Part shown: piece by piece, positions 13,333 to 23,240 of the stretch
Position numbering within the stretch: position 1 is the stretch's first letter
Layout: every line of letters begins with the position of its first letter
NCBI GenBank assembly: GCA_021234155.1
Contig: JAJEKV010000003.1
Coordinates: 13,013,819 to 13,077,818, forward strand
Source: Isoetes taiwanensis
Taxonomy: Eukaryota > Streptophyta > Lycopodiopsida > Isoetales > Isoetaceae
DNA: 64,000 nucleotides
Direction of reading: 5' to 3'
The notes under the pieces: model-generated
Database searches by the model: none
Seen by the model: only the letters and a program-made list of their open reading frames with translations
What the model was told of the DNA's origin: nothing
Position numbers and translations under genes: made by a program

Positions 13333-14012
13333 CTACCTCAGATCCAAAACCTCAAACTTTATTCCTGGATTCATAAAGACATGGGAAGAATGGACATATA
13401 TTGCTCCTCCTCCAATGGGGTCCTCGTGGATGAAAACCACGCTATTTGACACTGCTGTATGACCTTCATCCTCCCTGGATCAGATAAACGATTGTCAAAA
13501 ATTGGACATATATGATGCCATTTGCGTTATAAAATACTTTACCTCTCAGCATCCGTGGGAGCCATGACAATTGCAATAGCTTCATTCAGCATAACCTGGA
13601 AAAGGATATCGTTATCTCAAGATGCTGCACATCATGTAGAATTTTATACTTCTGCACCAAGCAGTTATAAACCAAGCTGGCAAGCATAAAGTTGGTAACT
13701 CTACCAAGGCTATGATGAAATCTTCCATGGTATATCATGCTTGGCCTTTCAGTCCAACCAACACAAAAGGTTTTTGTTATCAACTTCCAAGAATCCAAGT
13801 TCAACGGTGGAGGTTCACAAAGTTATCATGGCGACCCATATAGGGGCAAAATGTCCCACAAAGCCACATGCTAATATATTTACTTCAGCCAAATAGCAAT
13901 CATATTATATTATCTCGTTTGTCTTATTACAAATAACGAAAAGTGTACAAACCTGATACGAGTAATTGTGCAGGTCTATAGATGACATGAAGCAAGTTTG
14001 AGATGGATGTGT
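13333..14012 (-). pseudogene. AMSH-like JAMM deubiquitinase, 3' exons
   Basis: Three minus-strand exons with good GT/AG sites join in phase: 14012-13953 (THPSQTCFMSSIDLHNYSYQ), 13595-13543 (VMLNEAIAIVMAPTDAER) and 13474-13333, which ends FEVLDLR then TAG, the usual C-terminus of plant AMSH proteins. The family cleaves ubiquitin chains during endosomal sorting. The JAMM pattern H-T-H-P...S-x-x-D is present from the HP onward, but one residue is missing in the LHTHYSYQ block. The preceding WIH exon is not found; a CAG followed by QDRDSYL-like codons near 14316 may be its decayed form, broken by an A/T run. Most of the protein (MIT and middle regions) is absent. This is a captured or nested gene fragment, not a working gene. 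Confidence 0.82.
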
Positions 14013-14595
14013 CTGCAAATATCAGCGACATATCGGCATCAAATAGCTCATACAAAAGTGCTACATATGCTAATATTACTAAGATTTATGACAACAAATA
14101 TATAAAATAATAAGTAACTGTAAAATATGTGCATCATTAAATCATTAAGTAGATAAGCCTTGAAACAGGTTCAAAAGATACGACTCTGAAGCTCATAATT
14201 ACCTGCTACAAATTCTTAGCATTTTCCTTTTTCCTTGTGAGCTGGAGGTTGTGATTCTCTTCTATACCAAAAATTAAAAAAAAAAAGGTAAGAATCTCTA
14301 TCCTGCAAATGATGCCACATCAAAACCAATGCTGAGAGTTTTCTGATGTTTGTGGTAAGAGAAGGGAAGACCATGTCGGAAATGCTGAGAGTTTTCTGAT
14401 GTTTGTGGCTGATCCGACACATCTGCATGAAAATAATAAATGTGAAATGCTTCAAGGGAATTTTATCGAAGGAAGCAGGACTGCTTATCTGCTATCGCCG
14501 TTGTTTCAAGGAAATCCTAGCTCCAGGGTGGCCTCGCATGGAGCATGCACTCCGACATCCTTTCCGGCATCCCTCTTTTTCTTCCTTAATTGAAG

Positions 14596-15120
14596 TGCCG
14601 GATTCCATCGCCCATATAAAGCACTGGATTTTTTCTGTAATGGGGAAAAATCGCAGTTAGAAGCAAGGCAAAAGGGGCTTTATCAGCTTTGATAATTTTA
14701 GCACTCATCTTTTTTGTCGGGAAGCCAGCGTATTAAGCCAGTCACATCTGAAGAAGAGGGAAATATGAGGAAGCAGTGCTCTGCTACAGAGTTCGGCTAC
14801 GCCTTCGAATTGCATTCCTGTGCTTGCTATATCTGTGCTTCTGCAAGAAATGCTCCATCAGTTCCTACAACAAAGCCTTCAGAAATATAAATCTGCTTTT
14901 TGTGCATGGGCCGGATTCATTCACCAATAGCTTATGCTGCCAGTGGGAATAAGTAGCCGGTTATGGAATGTTTTTTCTACCTTGTTTGATATGCCGGCTC
15001 CAGCTCGCCCGTATGTATCTCTGGTATCTTCTCTGCAATGGGAAAATCACAGTCAGAAATAAGGCAAAAGGGGCTGTAGCAACATTCGACACTTTAGCAC
15101 TCATCTTTCATCTTTCATGT
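14596..15120 (+). repeat. Imperfect direct repeat, ~120 bp
   Basis: 14598-14715 and 14994-15115 share GCCGGMTYC, CTGYAATGGGRAAA, AAGGCAAAAGGGGCT and TTTAGCACTCATCTTT in order. It looks like an old internal duplication in the hAT element's cargo. 14013-15945 otherwise shows no convincing gene. Confidence 0.6.
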
Positions 15121-15949
15121 TGGAATGCCTGGCCGGAAATGAAGCCTCAGCTGTAGCAAGGAGAGTGCCGGATTAGTTTCATCCAGCCATATCTGTTGAA
15201 AGGAAAAATCTAATGATTAGGTGCTTAGCTGGGGTGATCGGTTCAGCCATGGCTTCGAATCCGGAACTTGAGTTTCTTGTGCTTTGATCCTGTGCTTTGA
15301 TCCTGCAGGTAAACGTAGCCGATTATGGAGCCCCTTGATAGCCTGTTTAACAGAAAGATTTTTTCAGAGTAAAGCAGATCTAAAGCAAACCTACTTCTCC
15401 AAAAATGGCAGACCCTGAAACATACCTTGGCTGTCGGTGCTCAGCCCTAGCATTTGGCGCTCGTTGCTCGGCTATGGCGTCTTTCCTCTCATGCTCGGCT
15501 ATGGCATTTTCCTCTCGTATTCAACCAAGTAAATCATGATTCAGAATAAGCGATTAAGCGGCAATTGCCACCTCATGTTGAGGGTATTAAATGCATTATT
15601 AATTGACCCACCCAAAGGTTAAAAAACCATTTAGTGTGGTGCCACCTCTTTAATGGTATTAATTTCGATCACTTTTTTATGAACGGCCAAGATCAAAACC
15701 TCAAATCCGACCGCCCAGATCAAAAGCCCCAAATTAAGGGGGCTGCTTGGGGATTGCGACGTGGTTATATGTGGGCCGTTGATTTTAAATATGGACGGCC
15801 GAGATCAATATCTCTATGGACAAAAGTTATTGTATATATATTATGATATAAATTCTATAATTTATATTGAAATAGATTATTATCCCATTTTCTAAACGAA
15901 TTTAAAATATACATTCTAAAACCCAATGAACCATTGACTTAGAAATATC

Positions 15950-16434
15950 TTGCATGATGTATTGGATGCACTTACTAGGAGGTTTGAAGATGTGAGTGAG
16001 ATATTTAATGCCATGAAGTTCTTCAATCCATCTGCATATGCTGTGGATGATGTTGTAAGGGATGACAAGACTAAAGAATGGTTGGAAAAATTGCTTGCCA
16101 AGTTTGCTTCAAAAGTAGACATGGCTAGATGTTTGAGTGAGAGGGAGGATTTCGTTGAGACACTTTTTAGGGCTGCCAAGAACAAAGGGATGGTGATGGC
16201 TTGGACTATTTGTAAAGATGAAAAATGAAACATGTGACAGTTGGCGGGAAAGTTTTCTAGCATTGATGAAATTATGGCAATATTGGCCATTCCTAGAAGT
16301 GTGACCTCTTGTGAGAGAGGTTTCTCCCGTCAAAATGCTATTAAGAGTGCTATAAGATCGAGCATGAACTTAGAAACACTTGATGCCACAATGTGTGTAT
16401 CATTGTGGAATGAACCTTTTGAAAGCATCGATTG
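15950..16434 (+). pseudogene. hAT transposase, C-terminal part
   Basis: Two ORFs in different frames make up the end of a hAT transposase. The first (15950-16228) covers the late helical part. The second (16241-16435) has the dimerisation signature AILAIPRSVTSCERGFSRQN followed by IKSAIRSSMNLETLDATM, matching the C-E-R-x-F-S-x-x-N and I-K-x-x-x-R-S-x-M/L pattern of hAT C-terminal domains. A stop and frame change separate them near 16226-16240. It sits 240 bp inside the right terminal repeat, as expected for the element's own gene. The rest of the DDE domain and the BED zinc finger are missing. Confidence 0.85.
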
Positions 16435-16737
16435 ACAAAGCATATTACAAGGACTGGTATGAAGTGAAGCACAAGAGAGAGTGCCACTTGAGTAGCCTTC
16501 TTTCTAGGCCTATCCTTCTATGTTTTTTGAGGAAAAAAACTGGTTTATGTCATCTTGAAATTTTTTATTGCATTTGAAAGGCTTGAATTTAGGAACTAGC
16601 TGTCACGCGAAAGGGGAAAATTTATTTTGCCGTCCCTAGAAAATTAAGGGCGGCCCATCAAATTCGAGCACTGATGCTCTCCGTGAATTGTTGCCAAATG
16701 TAAGGGCATGTGATAGCACAAACCTCAAAAAGCAATT

Positions 16738-16769
16738 TTGTGATTGCAACAAAACAAAACTATGCTCTT
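16738..16769 (+). repeat. Second copy of the hAT left-flank sequence
   Basis: TTGTGATTGCAACAAAACAA and the following AACTATGCTCT repeat the sequence immediately left of the hAT element (11096-11126). The target site therefore already contained a short local duplication, about 60 bp apart, before insertion. Confidence 0.7.
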
Positions 16770-16866
16770 CTTACCATAACTTGCTATGTGAAGACAATAT
16801 AGATTAGACCATGGGTGCACCATAAGAAACTCAAATAGGAGAAAGTTAAGAGGGCACTTGTACTAG

Positions 16867-17599
16867 TCAACATAATAAACATCTAAGGCGCATAAGGGAT
16901 GCATCTAAGGTGCCAGCACTAAGCATCCCAAGACCACCTGCAACACCCCAGTAAGCAGCCCCCCCTGCAAGTCCTCCAAGAGCACTAGTAAGCCCACCAA
17001 GGTCGCCCAATCCTAAACCTGCACTGGTTGCAAATGCTAGCTCTGATGATGATAGGCCTGTTCCATAAGCAAGCTGCCATGAAAATGCACAAAATATCGT
17101 GTAAGATAAATATAACACACGTCTAAGCCCATCATATTATGAAATTTACAACCGTGGTTAACAAAATAAGGTCCTTGAGCATGTTCCAGTAATATCGTAT
17201 AATCCACAATTAATTTTATCCTTAGAACTTATATCCTAATTATCTTAATTCCCTAAGAAATATCCTAATTAATAGGGGTATGTTGTGGATTAAAATATCG
17301 TTCAGTCACCAATAAACCGATAACTGTCAAATGCTCGGCATAAGTTCAATATTATGAAACATGCAAATTTCCTCCCATTTCACAATTATGTAGCTAATGC
17401 ACCATACATATAAATATCCGTTGCATTAACCCCTTTAAAATCTAGATCGTTTCAAAAAAGAAAGCTCCGAAAATTTACCCCATTTCCCATGAGGTCCGAA
17501 CGAGCCTGTATAGGCTGTCTGCGTCGTTGGGATATCCTCTACACAGTCATAGTCATAAGGACACGTTTTCAGCTTGTGCAGACTGCACCATGCCTCCAT
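16867..17599 (-). other. Candidate small two-exon gene, glycine-rich end
   Basis: On the minus strand an ATG at 17599 opens about 45 codons (MEAWCSLHKLKTCPYDYDC, then TAYTGSFGPHGKWGKFSE) with coding-like composition. At 17072 a CAG acceptor precedes about 65 codons of Gly/Ala/Leu-rich sequence (LAYGTGLSSSELAFATSAGL, then LGGLAGGAAYWGVAGGLG) ending in a stop near 16870. The glycine-zipper-like segment could be membrane-embedded. The two parts do not splice in phase by any junction I can find, so an exon may be missing or the locus may be dead. Family not recognised. Confidence 0.35.
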
Positions 17600-18950
17600 T
17601 TAACGTAAAGATCGACGTCTTAAAATTAGGAAAATAGTTATGCAATGGAAAATAGTCTTAAAATTAGGAAAATAGTTATGCAATGGCTAAGATCCAAGAA
17701 TGGAACAGATGGTGATATAATCTGGGCATCAGCCAGTGCTATGATATAATAAGGAAATAAGGCAAAAGAAAAGGAATAAGTTGCCTGATATGCAGGACTA
17801 AGGAAATACGAATCCAGAGCAGCTTTAGCTAAATCGACCTTGTTGCACCTGCAAATGAAGAACCTTCATTAGATAAAAAAATAAACTTACAGACCAAATC
17901 GAAATCGTTGCCTACCTGCGAAAAGCTGGAACAGAACTAGTAGAGGCCGCCTAACTCACCATTACAGCCACAGATCATAAAAAAAAAAGTCTTTTTCGCC
18001 TATGCTACGATAACACATAACTGTGGTTCTTCAAAAACAACACAGGGTCGTCGTTCTTCTGTAAATTGATCCACCCAACCTAGGCTAGCCATCGTTCCAT
18101 ATATTCTGCAAAGCATCCACAAAACAAAGCATTTAAATCCAAACGAAAAAATGCAAACGACCAGCCAATGCGATTCAAATAAAAGTAGAGTAGACAATGC
18201 GATTCAAATAAAGTAAAGGAAAATTTAAAGTAAAGAAAATAGCTAGACAATGCGATCAAACAAAAACGCAATGTTCTACGCTGGCCAGAATCATATTTTC
18301 CTGCAACAAAACACACAAAAACATTGAAGGACATAATTCAACTTAAGGTTTGCTCAAAACCGATTGTGCAAGGGCTTACAACTAAGGGAGAGCACCAACT
18401 TAGAATACCAACACATGCTTTGAAGCAAAACCTTAGCACTTCTAAACTTAGAATACCTCACCGCACTTCTAAACCTTAGCATTAATAAAATCTTCGCTAC
18501 TTTCTTATGAAGAAGAGTAGACTTATTAATAAATGACGGCACAATTGACAACTTTACCCTTTTTAAAACTTTTCTTGCAACTTCTCAATTAATGAGCTTT
18601 CCCTTGTTGACACTTTCGATGCAACACCACATTTATTACCTTCTCTTTTGCAATGCCACATCAACAATGGCATTTATTTTGCAGACCTCACCTCATTATG
18701 GTGCATCTATAATATAGATGCCACCTCAAGATATTATAAATCCTTCGTTTGCTTTCAAGGTTGCAATTTGCACTTAAAAAATCTTCTATGAATGCTACCT
18801 TCCACAGGAGCCTTCAAAAGACATGAATTTGCATTTCAGCAAATTAGACCATCTATTAATAACTTAGACCTTTGAGATCTTTAAACGACTATATAAATCT
18901 TTTAGACTATTTAAAGTGTATTGTGCCATAGCAAAAATGAACAAAAGTTG

Positions 18951-18972
18951 TTTTTTTTTTTTTTTTTTTTTT
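18951..18972 (+). repeat. Poly-T tract (22 nt) at duplication boundary
   Basis: An uninterrupted T run directly abuts the start of duplication copy 2. Copy 1 has only a short T run at the same place. This may be a retroposition scar or simple slippage. Confidence 0.8.
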
Positions 18973-19567
18973 CTATTAGCATGTATGCTATCTATATTCA
19001 ATTGGTCTATCTGCTAAGCTAATATGGTGAATGAGCAACCATGGTGGTATACTTACAAATATATATGACTAGACCCCTATTACCAAAATGCTCCGCACTT
19101 AAACCAAGGACGATGAGAAAATGTAAAAGGGAAAAAGGGTTTGTGTGGGGGAGGGGGGTGCATATATGAGGTGGAAAATGTGTATATGTTTGTTTCTCAT
19201 CATTCTCGAACAAAACCTATGTCCTCAACCTTCCCACACAAATTCTTCACTATTAAGTCCAAGAACATGTTTTGCACCATTCGAAAGATATACAAATCCG
19301 TCTTCACAGAGTAAGTCGGGGAGAGAAATGTTCGCGGCGGCCTTGGCCGCCGCGATAAATTTCTTGTAATTAGGTAATATATTATTGCAATGCAAAAAAC
19401 AAAGCTTGAGCATTGTCGATGCTTATATTTTTACTCATTTGAATAAGCATGCCTCCCTAGAATACCACTTGAGCAACACAAAGCATTTCAAGAGACTTAT
19501 AATTAAGGTAATATATATTATTGCAATGCCATAAAGCAAAGCTTGAGCAATGTCCATGCTTATATGT

Positions 19568-20089
19568 TTACTCATCTGTATTGTCGAACAAACGGTAAAG
19601 GGTGATATCCCAGAGGACGATAGTATCCCCAGTCAAATCAAATTGCACAGTTCTCATATTTGCAATTCCCAGTGATAGACTAAAATCTCCAGTACCTCCA
19701 ACCACTGACATAATGGCTCCCGAGCCCAGGGTGCCCTTATCAGAACCCTGGATCTTGATGGTGCCATTATATTTGTCAGTTTGCAAGTCGAAAGTGACGA
19801 AGTAGTCAGCTGCAGTGCCATCTAACATATTCACTGTAACCATGCCCCTTGCTCTTCCCCATGATGTGGAGGTATTAGACTTGGCCTTTGTAACCGGATC
19901 ATCAAATATGTAGATGGTCCCAAAACCGGGAGTGGTGACATTGCCATTGTTGCCTGCCACGATCACTCCAGTATATTCATGCTGGTAGAATGTAATGTGA
20001 ATTGTTTTAGGCTTACTACAGATGCAGCATGGCGTAAGAGCTATGAGTAGAATAACAAAAAACACCCAATTCTTGCATAATCCCTCCAT
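19568..20089 (-). CDS. Dirigent-like protein, copy 2 (intact, 173 aa)
   Basis: Same length, signal peptide and motifs as the 663-1184 gene, with four replacements: Met14 to Leu (signal peptide), Ser55 to Gly, Glu68 to Lys and Gln112 to Lys. Two of the four add positive charge on the mature protein (68 follows the FDDPVT strand; 112 is in the YNGTIKIQG hairpin), which could alter cell-wall binding more than barrel chemistry. The start matches copy 1. Its upstream region is cut by the ~570-bp insert about 85 nt above the ATG, so distal promoter sequence differs from copy 1 while the TATA region is kept. It may be regulated differently. Confidence 0.93.
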   Translation of the reverse strand: MEGLCKNWVFFVILLIALTPCCICSKPKTIHITFYQHEYTGVIVAGNNGNVTTPGFGTIYIFDDPVTKAKSNTSTSWGRARGMVTVNMLDGTAADYFVTFDLQTDKYNGTIKIQGSDKGTLGSGAIMSVVGGTGDFSLSLGIANMRTVQFDLTGDTIVLWDITLYRLFDNTDE

Positions 20090-20135
20090 GTCTCTCTTGG
20101 CAATGAACTGAATATGAGAAATAACTCCATTTGTT

Positions 20136-20143
20136 CTTATATA
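20136..20143 (-). promoter_or_regulatory. TATA box of dirigent gene 2
   Basis: Minus strand reads TATATAAG, about 50 nt upstream of the ATG at 20089, matching TATAAAAG in copy 1. Confidence 0.5.
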
Positions 20144-20175
20144 GATCTTTCATCGCCACTACAACCATCCAAAGT

Positions 20176-20742
20176 CCATGCACAAGGGTGCGTGGTCTAG
20201 AAGTGGACATCTAGACAAGGATAAGATGCCTAAGAAGGGACCTATCACAAAGCAATTGCCCCTTTACCAGTTGGCCAAGGGGATAGGGATAAGGCATTGC
20301 ACATTGCATTGGTATCAAAGCGAGGGTTTGATCCTCGGGGGATGCAATCCCTATGGGTTATGTGCTAAGGACTCCAAAGTACCTTGGCATCAGAGGCCTG
20401 CTGCAAAGTCAACGGGGAGGAGATGCAACGCACAAGGGTGTGTGGTCTAGAAGTGGATATGCCTAAGAAGGGACCTATCACCAAGCAATTGCCCCTAGAC
20501 AAGGATAAGATGCCTAAGAAGGGACCTATCACCAAGCAATTGCCCCTTTAGGCTGGATTCACATGCACCATTGCCACCTTCACCATCATGTAAAATGCCA
20601 TGCCATTTTACGCCCATCATCACCGGCCATCACAAATTTACAAAGGGTATAACAGGGCCCCTCTTCCACCATTGTTGCATGTGAACCGGCTCTTACCAGT
20701 TGGCCAAGGGGATAGGGATAAGGCATTGCACATTGCAGCCTG
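20176..20742 (+). mobile_element. Retroelement-like insert in copy 2 promoter
   Basis: This block is absent from copy 1. It has internal repeats: CACAAGGGTGYGTGGTCTAG at 20178 and 20430; AAGAAGGGACCTATCAC three times; CCAGTTGGCCAAGGGGATAG at 20257 and 20696. It carries TTGGTATCAAAGCGAGGGTT at about 20310, similar to an initiator tRNA-Met primer-binding site (TGGTATCARAGC). It is probably a fragment of an LTR element with its leader. No ORF worth naming. Confidence 0.55.
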
Positions 20743-21958
20743 CAACCATGTTACAGCCCGAACAATCAGCCATGTTAGAGCCATGCAGCCATGTTACATC
20801 CATGTCCAACTTGCGTGCAACCATGTTATAGCCATGTGACAATCATGTTATAGCCATGTTACAACATGTAAACACCTACATGTGGCCCAGTGGTCTAATA
20901 TTGGCCATTGGTCTTTGGTCTAATATTGGCCCATGTGGCGGACCAAGCTATGAGGAGCAGCAGCTATGGCGTCAGCTAGGGTTCATAGCAGAAAGGGGTA
21001 TTTTTATGCTTCAAATTTTGTCTTCTCTATAAATCAGACGCAATGAAGATCGGAAATGATCTTCCAAAACTCTAGTAAATTTTTGCAATGCAGCTCTTAT
21101 CATCGTCATTTTCTTGCAGTTCAATTGAGTTTCTGATCATTTCAGCGTTTGAAGGTAGCTTTCTAAATCGGCCTATCTGCGTTTCTTTTAAGGTTTTGCC
21201 ATGATATATTTGTCCATTTCTGTCATAGCCCGTAGAAATTGCAAAGAAGGGGTTGTCGCTTCAACAACGCCATTTATTTTTGCGCTCTGAGGATATCTTT
21301 CTACAGTTCTGGCTATGGTATTCCACTCGAAGTGCCTCCTCCAAGTGAAGATGCACCTTTCCAAGGTCTACGCACAATTTTCAAAGGATCTCTTTGGTGA
21401 GATATGCACATAAAACTTAAAGTTAGGATTGGCATTGTTGAGCTAATTCACGTGGACAAATGCTCATAAGGTAATGTATTCAATACCATAATTTGGCCAT
21501 CCAATTAGCACATGTGTAACTGTCACAAACTGCATCTAGTTGTTATGAGTCTCCTCAGATTCTGTAACATTATTTATAAAGTCACTCCAAAATGACCTGC
21601 TAAAATTTGGTTGAATCAGTGCCTCAGGTTGTATAAGGGCTTGATCTGCCTGGCATGTGCTATTTACTAATTCAGCAAATTCAGCAAAGTTGTTCACGTT
21701 AGGTGTGTTTTGACTAGCATCCGCAAATATTCACTGCCCTAAATCTGCTACACTGTCCAGGTTAATGTGGGTCTGAACGTTAACCACAGATGAAACTCAT
21801 CTAGACAGATATAACTGCTATTATAAATAAATAAAAAAATGCTGCAACAATGTTAGTGATGGTAGCATGCAAGAAGAATCTGTAACGAGTAAGTTGCAGA
21901 TAGCTTGAGAAAGAGATTGATACAAGCAATGGAACAACCGTTCCAAAAGAGCTTTCCA

Positions 21959-22724
21959 CTCCATCACCCTTTGAGCCTCAATCCAAATAATCTCAGAGGG
22001 ATCTCAGAGGGGGGGTATATAAACCTACAAAGGGTTTGGGTTTCGTCTGCTTGGTCTGCTAGGCTATAGCTGGCTATAGCTGGCTTTTCTTGCGTTGAGT
22101 TTGTGAAGGAACTGGACATTCAAATGGAAGGTAGAATATGGCAAGACAAGGTTGGAGATAAATCTGTTAGCAAGACAATCTAGGTATTGCTCAATCTTAT
22201 CAAGAGGCTAGGCCAAAGTTCATCCCCATGAGAGCAAGAAGTTGCGATACACTACATGTGGTAGGGTTTTTGGGTGACTTGTTGCACGCCATAGTCTTGG
22301 AGAGAGAGAGAACTAGCACAACAAAGTTTAAGGTTTATGTAAGTTCTTGCTATGGTGGAGTACCGATAGACGGCTCCTGATATGATGGAGTACCTGATAG
22401 AGGCTCCCGACATAGGGCTCCTGACGGTGGTGTCCCAATAGATGGCTCATAAAACCCTAAAAATCTTCCACATGACGAAGCGCCTAATGGGGTTTTTAAT
22501 GGCTTTGAGTCTGTTCGAGTGTCCTCTACCCAATCGCATAAAAATTGTCTCGATTCGAGCTTCCTACAAAAAGTTATGGCTCGTAGGAGCAAGAGACATT
22601 ATTCTGCCCTAATTTTAACCTTGCTCTTCATATTTCATTCTCCTTTTTTCTAATTAACCTCCACCGCAATTCACACATAGCTTAGTTGTTGCTATTATAA
22701 GAAAACTTAAAGGGACTTCCATGG
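21959..22724. other. Probable LTR-element interior, no coding sequence
   Basis: The stretch lies on the interior side of the primer-binding site at 22725-22735 (minus strand), so it should be the leader of a minus-strand LTR retrotransposon. No gag or pol frame is recognisable. It abuts the end of duplication copy 2. Confidence 0.4.
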
Positions 22725-23240
22725 CTCTGATACCACTGTGACGCTCTCCGAACCTATATGATACTCATGACATAAATATAGGAAATCCCCGTTTGGTGAA
22801 CCACCTCATTAAGGTAGGCCCTCTGTTTAGCACAAACCATCTGGAATGGCCAGGTGCCCGAGCGAGAGACACAGAGGTGTCATTGGTCCAGTCCTCCTCT
22901 GGCACATCCTATACTGTGGAAGTGCACCTACATGTTAGTGCACATCAACAATACATATAATAAAATAACACCACAAACGATGGCTCATCTAAACCAGTAG
23001 GAAACAACTTCATAACATGCATAATGCAACTGAAATAAGGGCTCATACTCTGGCTCAACCTCAAGGGGTTTAACTGACGGTTAGAGTCACCAGATAAGAA
23101 CAGATAGAGTCGAGACATTGGCTTTGGCCAGCATAGAACATTGGCTAGGGTAGCCCACTCCATCCGCCCCTCCTGTGCACACTTTGCAGATAGGTTGTAA
23201 CATGGTAAGTAGTGACTATAGCCTTTCAAAGACGTGGTCC
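22725..23240 (-). mobile_element. Ty3-type LTR fragment with primer-binding site
   Basis: CTCTGATACCA at 22725-22735 is the complement of TGGTATCAGAG, the initiator tRNA-Met primer-binding site. TGTGACGCTC begins beside it, which is the complement of the LTR 3' end (GAGCGTCACA). The LTR then runs to higher coordinates and includes CTCCTGTGCACACTTTGC near 23171. Homology to the other LTRs fades near 23240, where an inverted copy of 4955-5040 begins. The distal LTR end is not found. Confidence 0.75.

Larger units (their letters stand above)
11128..16673 (+). mobile_element. hAT-superfamily element, 5.5 kb, both ends and 8-bp TSD
   Basis: Left end CAGGGCTCGAATTTGA and the complement of the right end CAGTGCTCGAATTTGA form a 16-bp terminal inverted repeat with one mismatch. 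The element is flanked by a perfect 8-bp duplication ATGCTCTC (11120-11127 and 16674-16681). CAG ends and 8-bp TSDs are hAT hallmarks, and the C-terminal hAT transposase domain lies near the right end (15950-16434). The interior also carries AMSH exons on the minus strand (13333-14012), an unassigned ORF near 12430-12590 and a direct repeat near 14.6-15.1 kb. The left and middle parts of the transposase are not recognisable, so it is non-autonomous now. Confidence 0.9.
16682..18950. other. Otherwise no gene; small tandem repeat 17622-17685
   Basis: Apart from the candidate gene at 16867-17599, I see only AT-rich sequence. TTAAAATTAGGAAAATAGTT plus ATGCAATGG occurs twice near 17620-17685. Short minus-strand ORFs at 18000-18550 overlap low-complexity AT-rich sequence and lack any family signature. 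Confidence 0.55.
18973..21958. repeat. Segmental duplication, copy 2
   Basis: Same content and orientation as 50-2826: GC-rich hairpin (19332-19355), dirigent gene, minisatellite remnants and non-coding tail. It differs by scattered substitutions, loss of about 150 bp in the tail and an insert at about 20176-20742. Both dirigent frames are intact, so the duplication is recent or the genes are under constraint. Confidence 0.9.
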
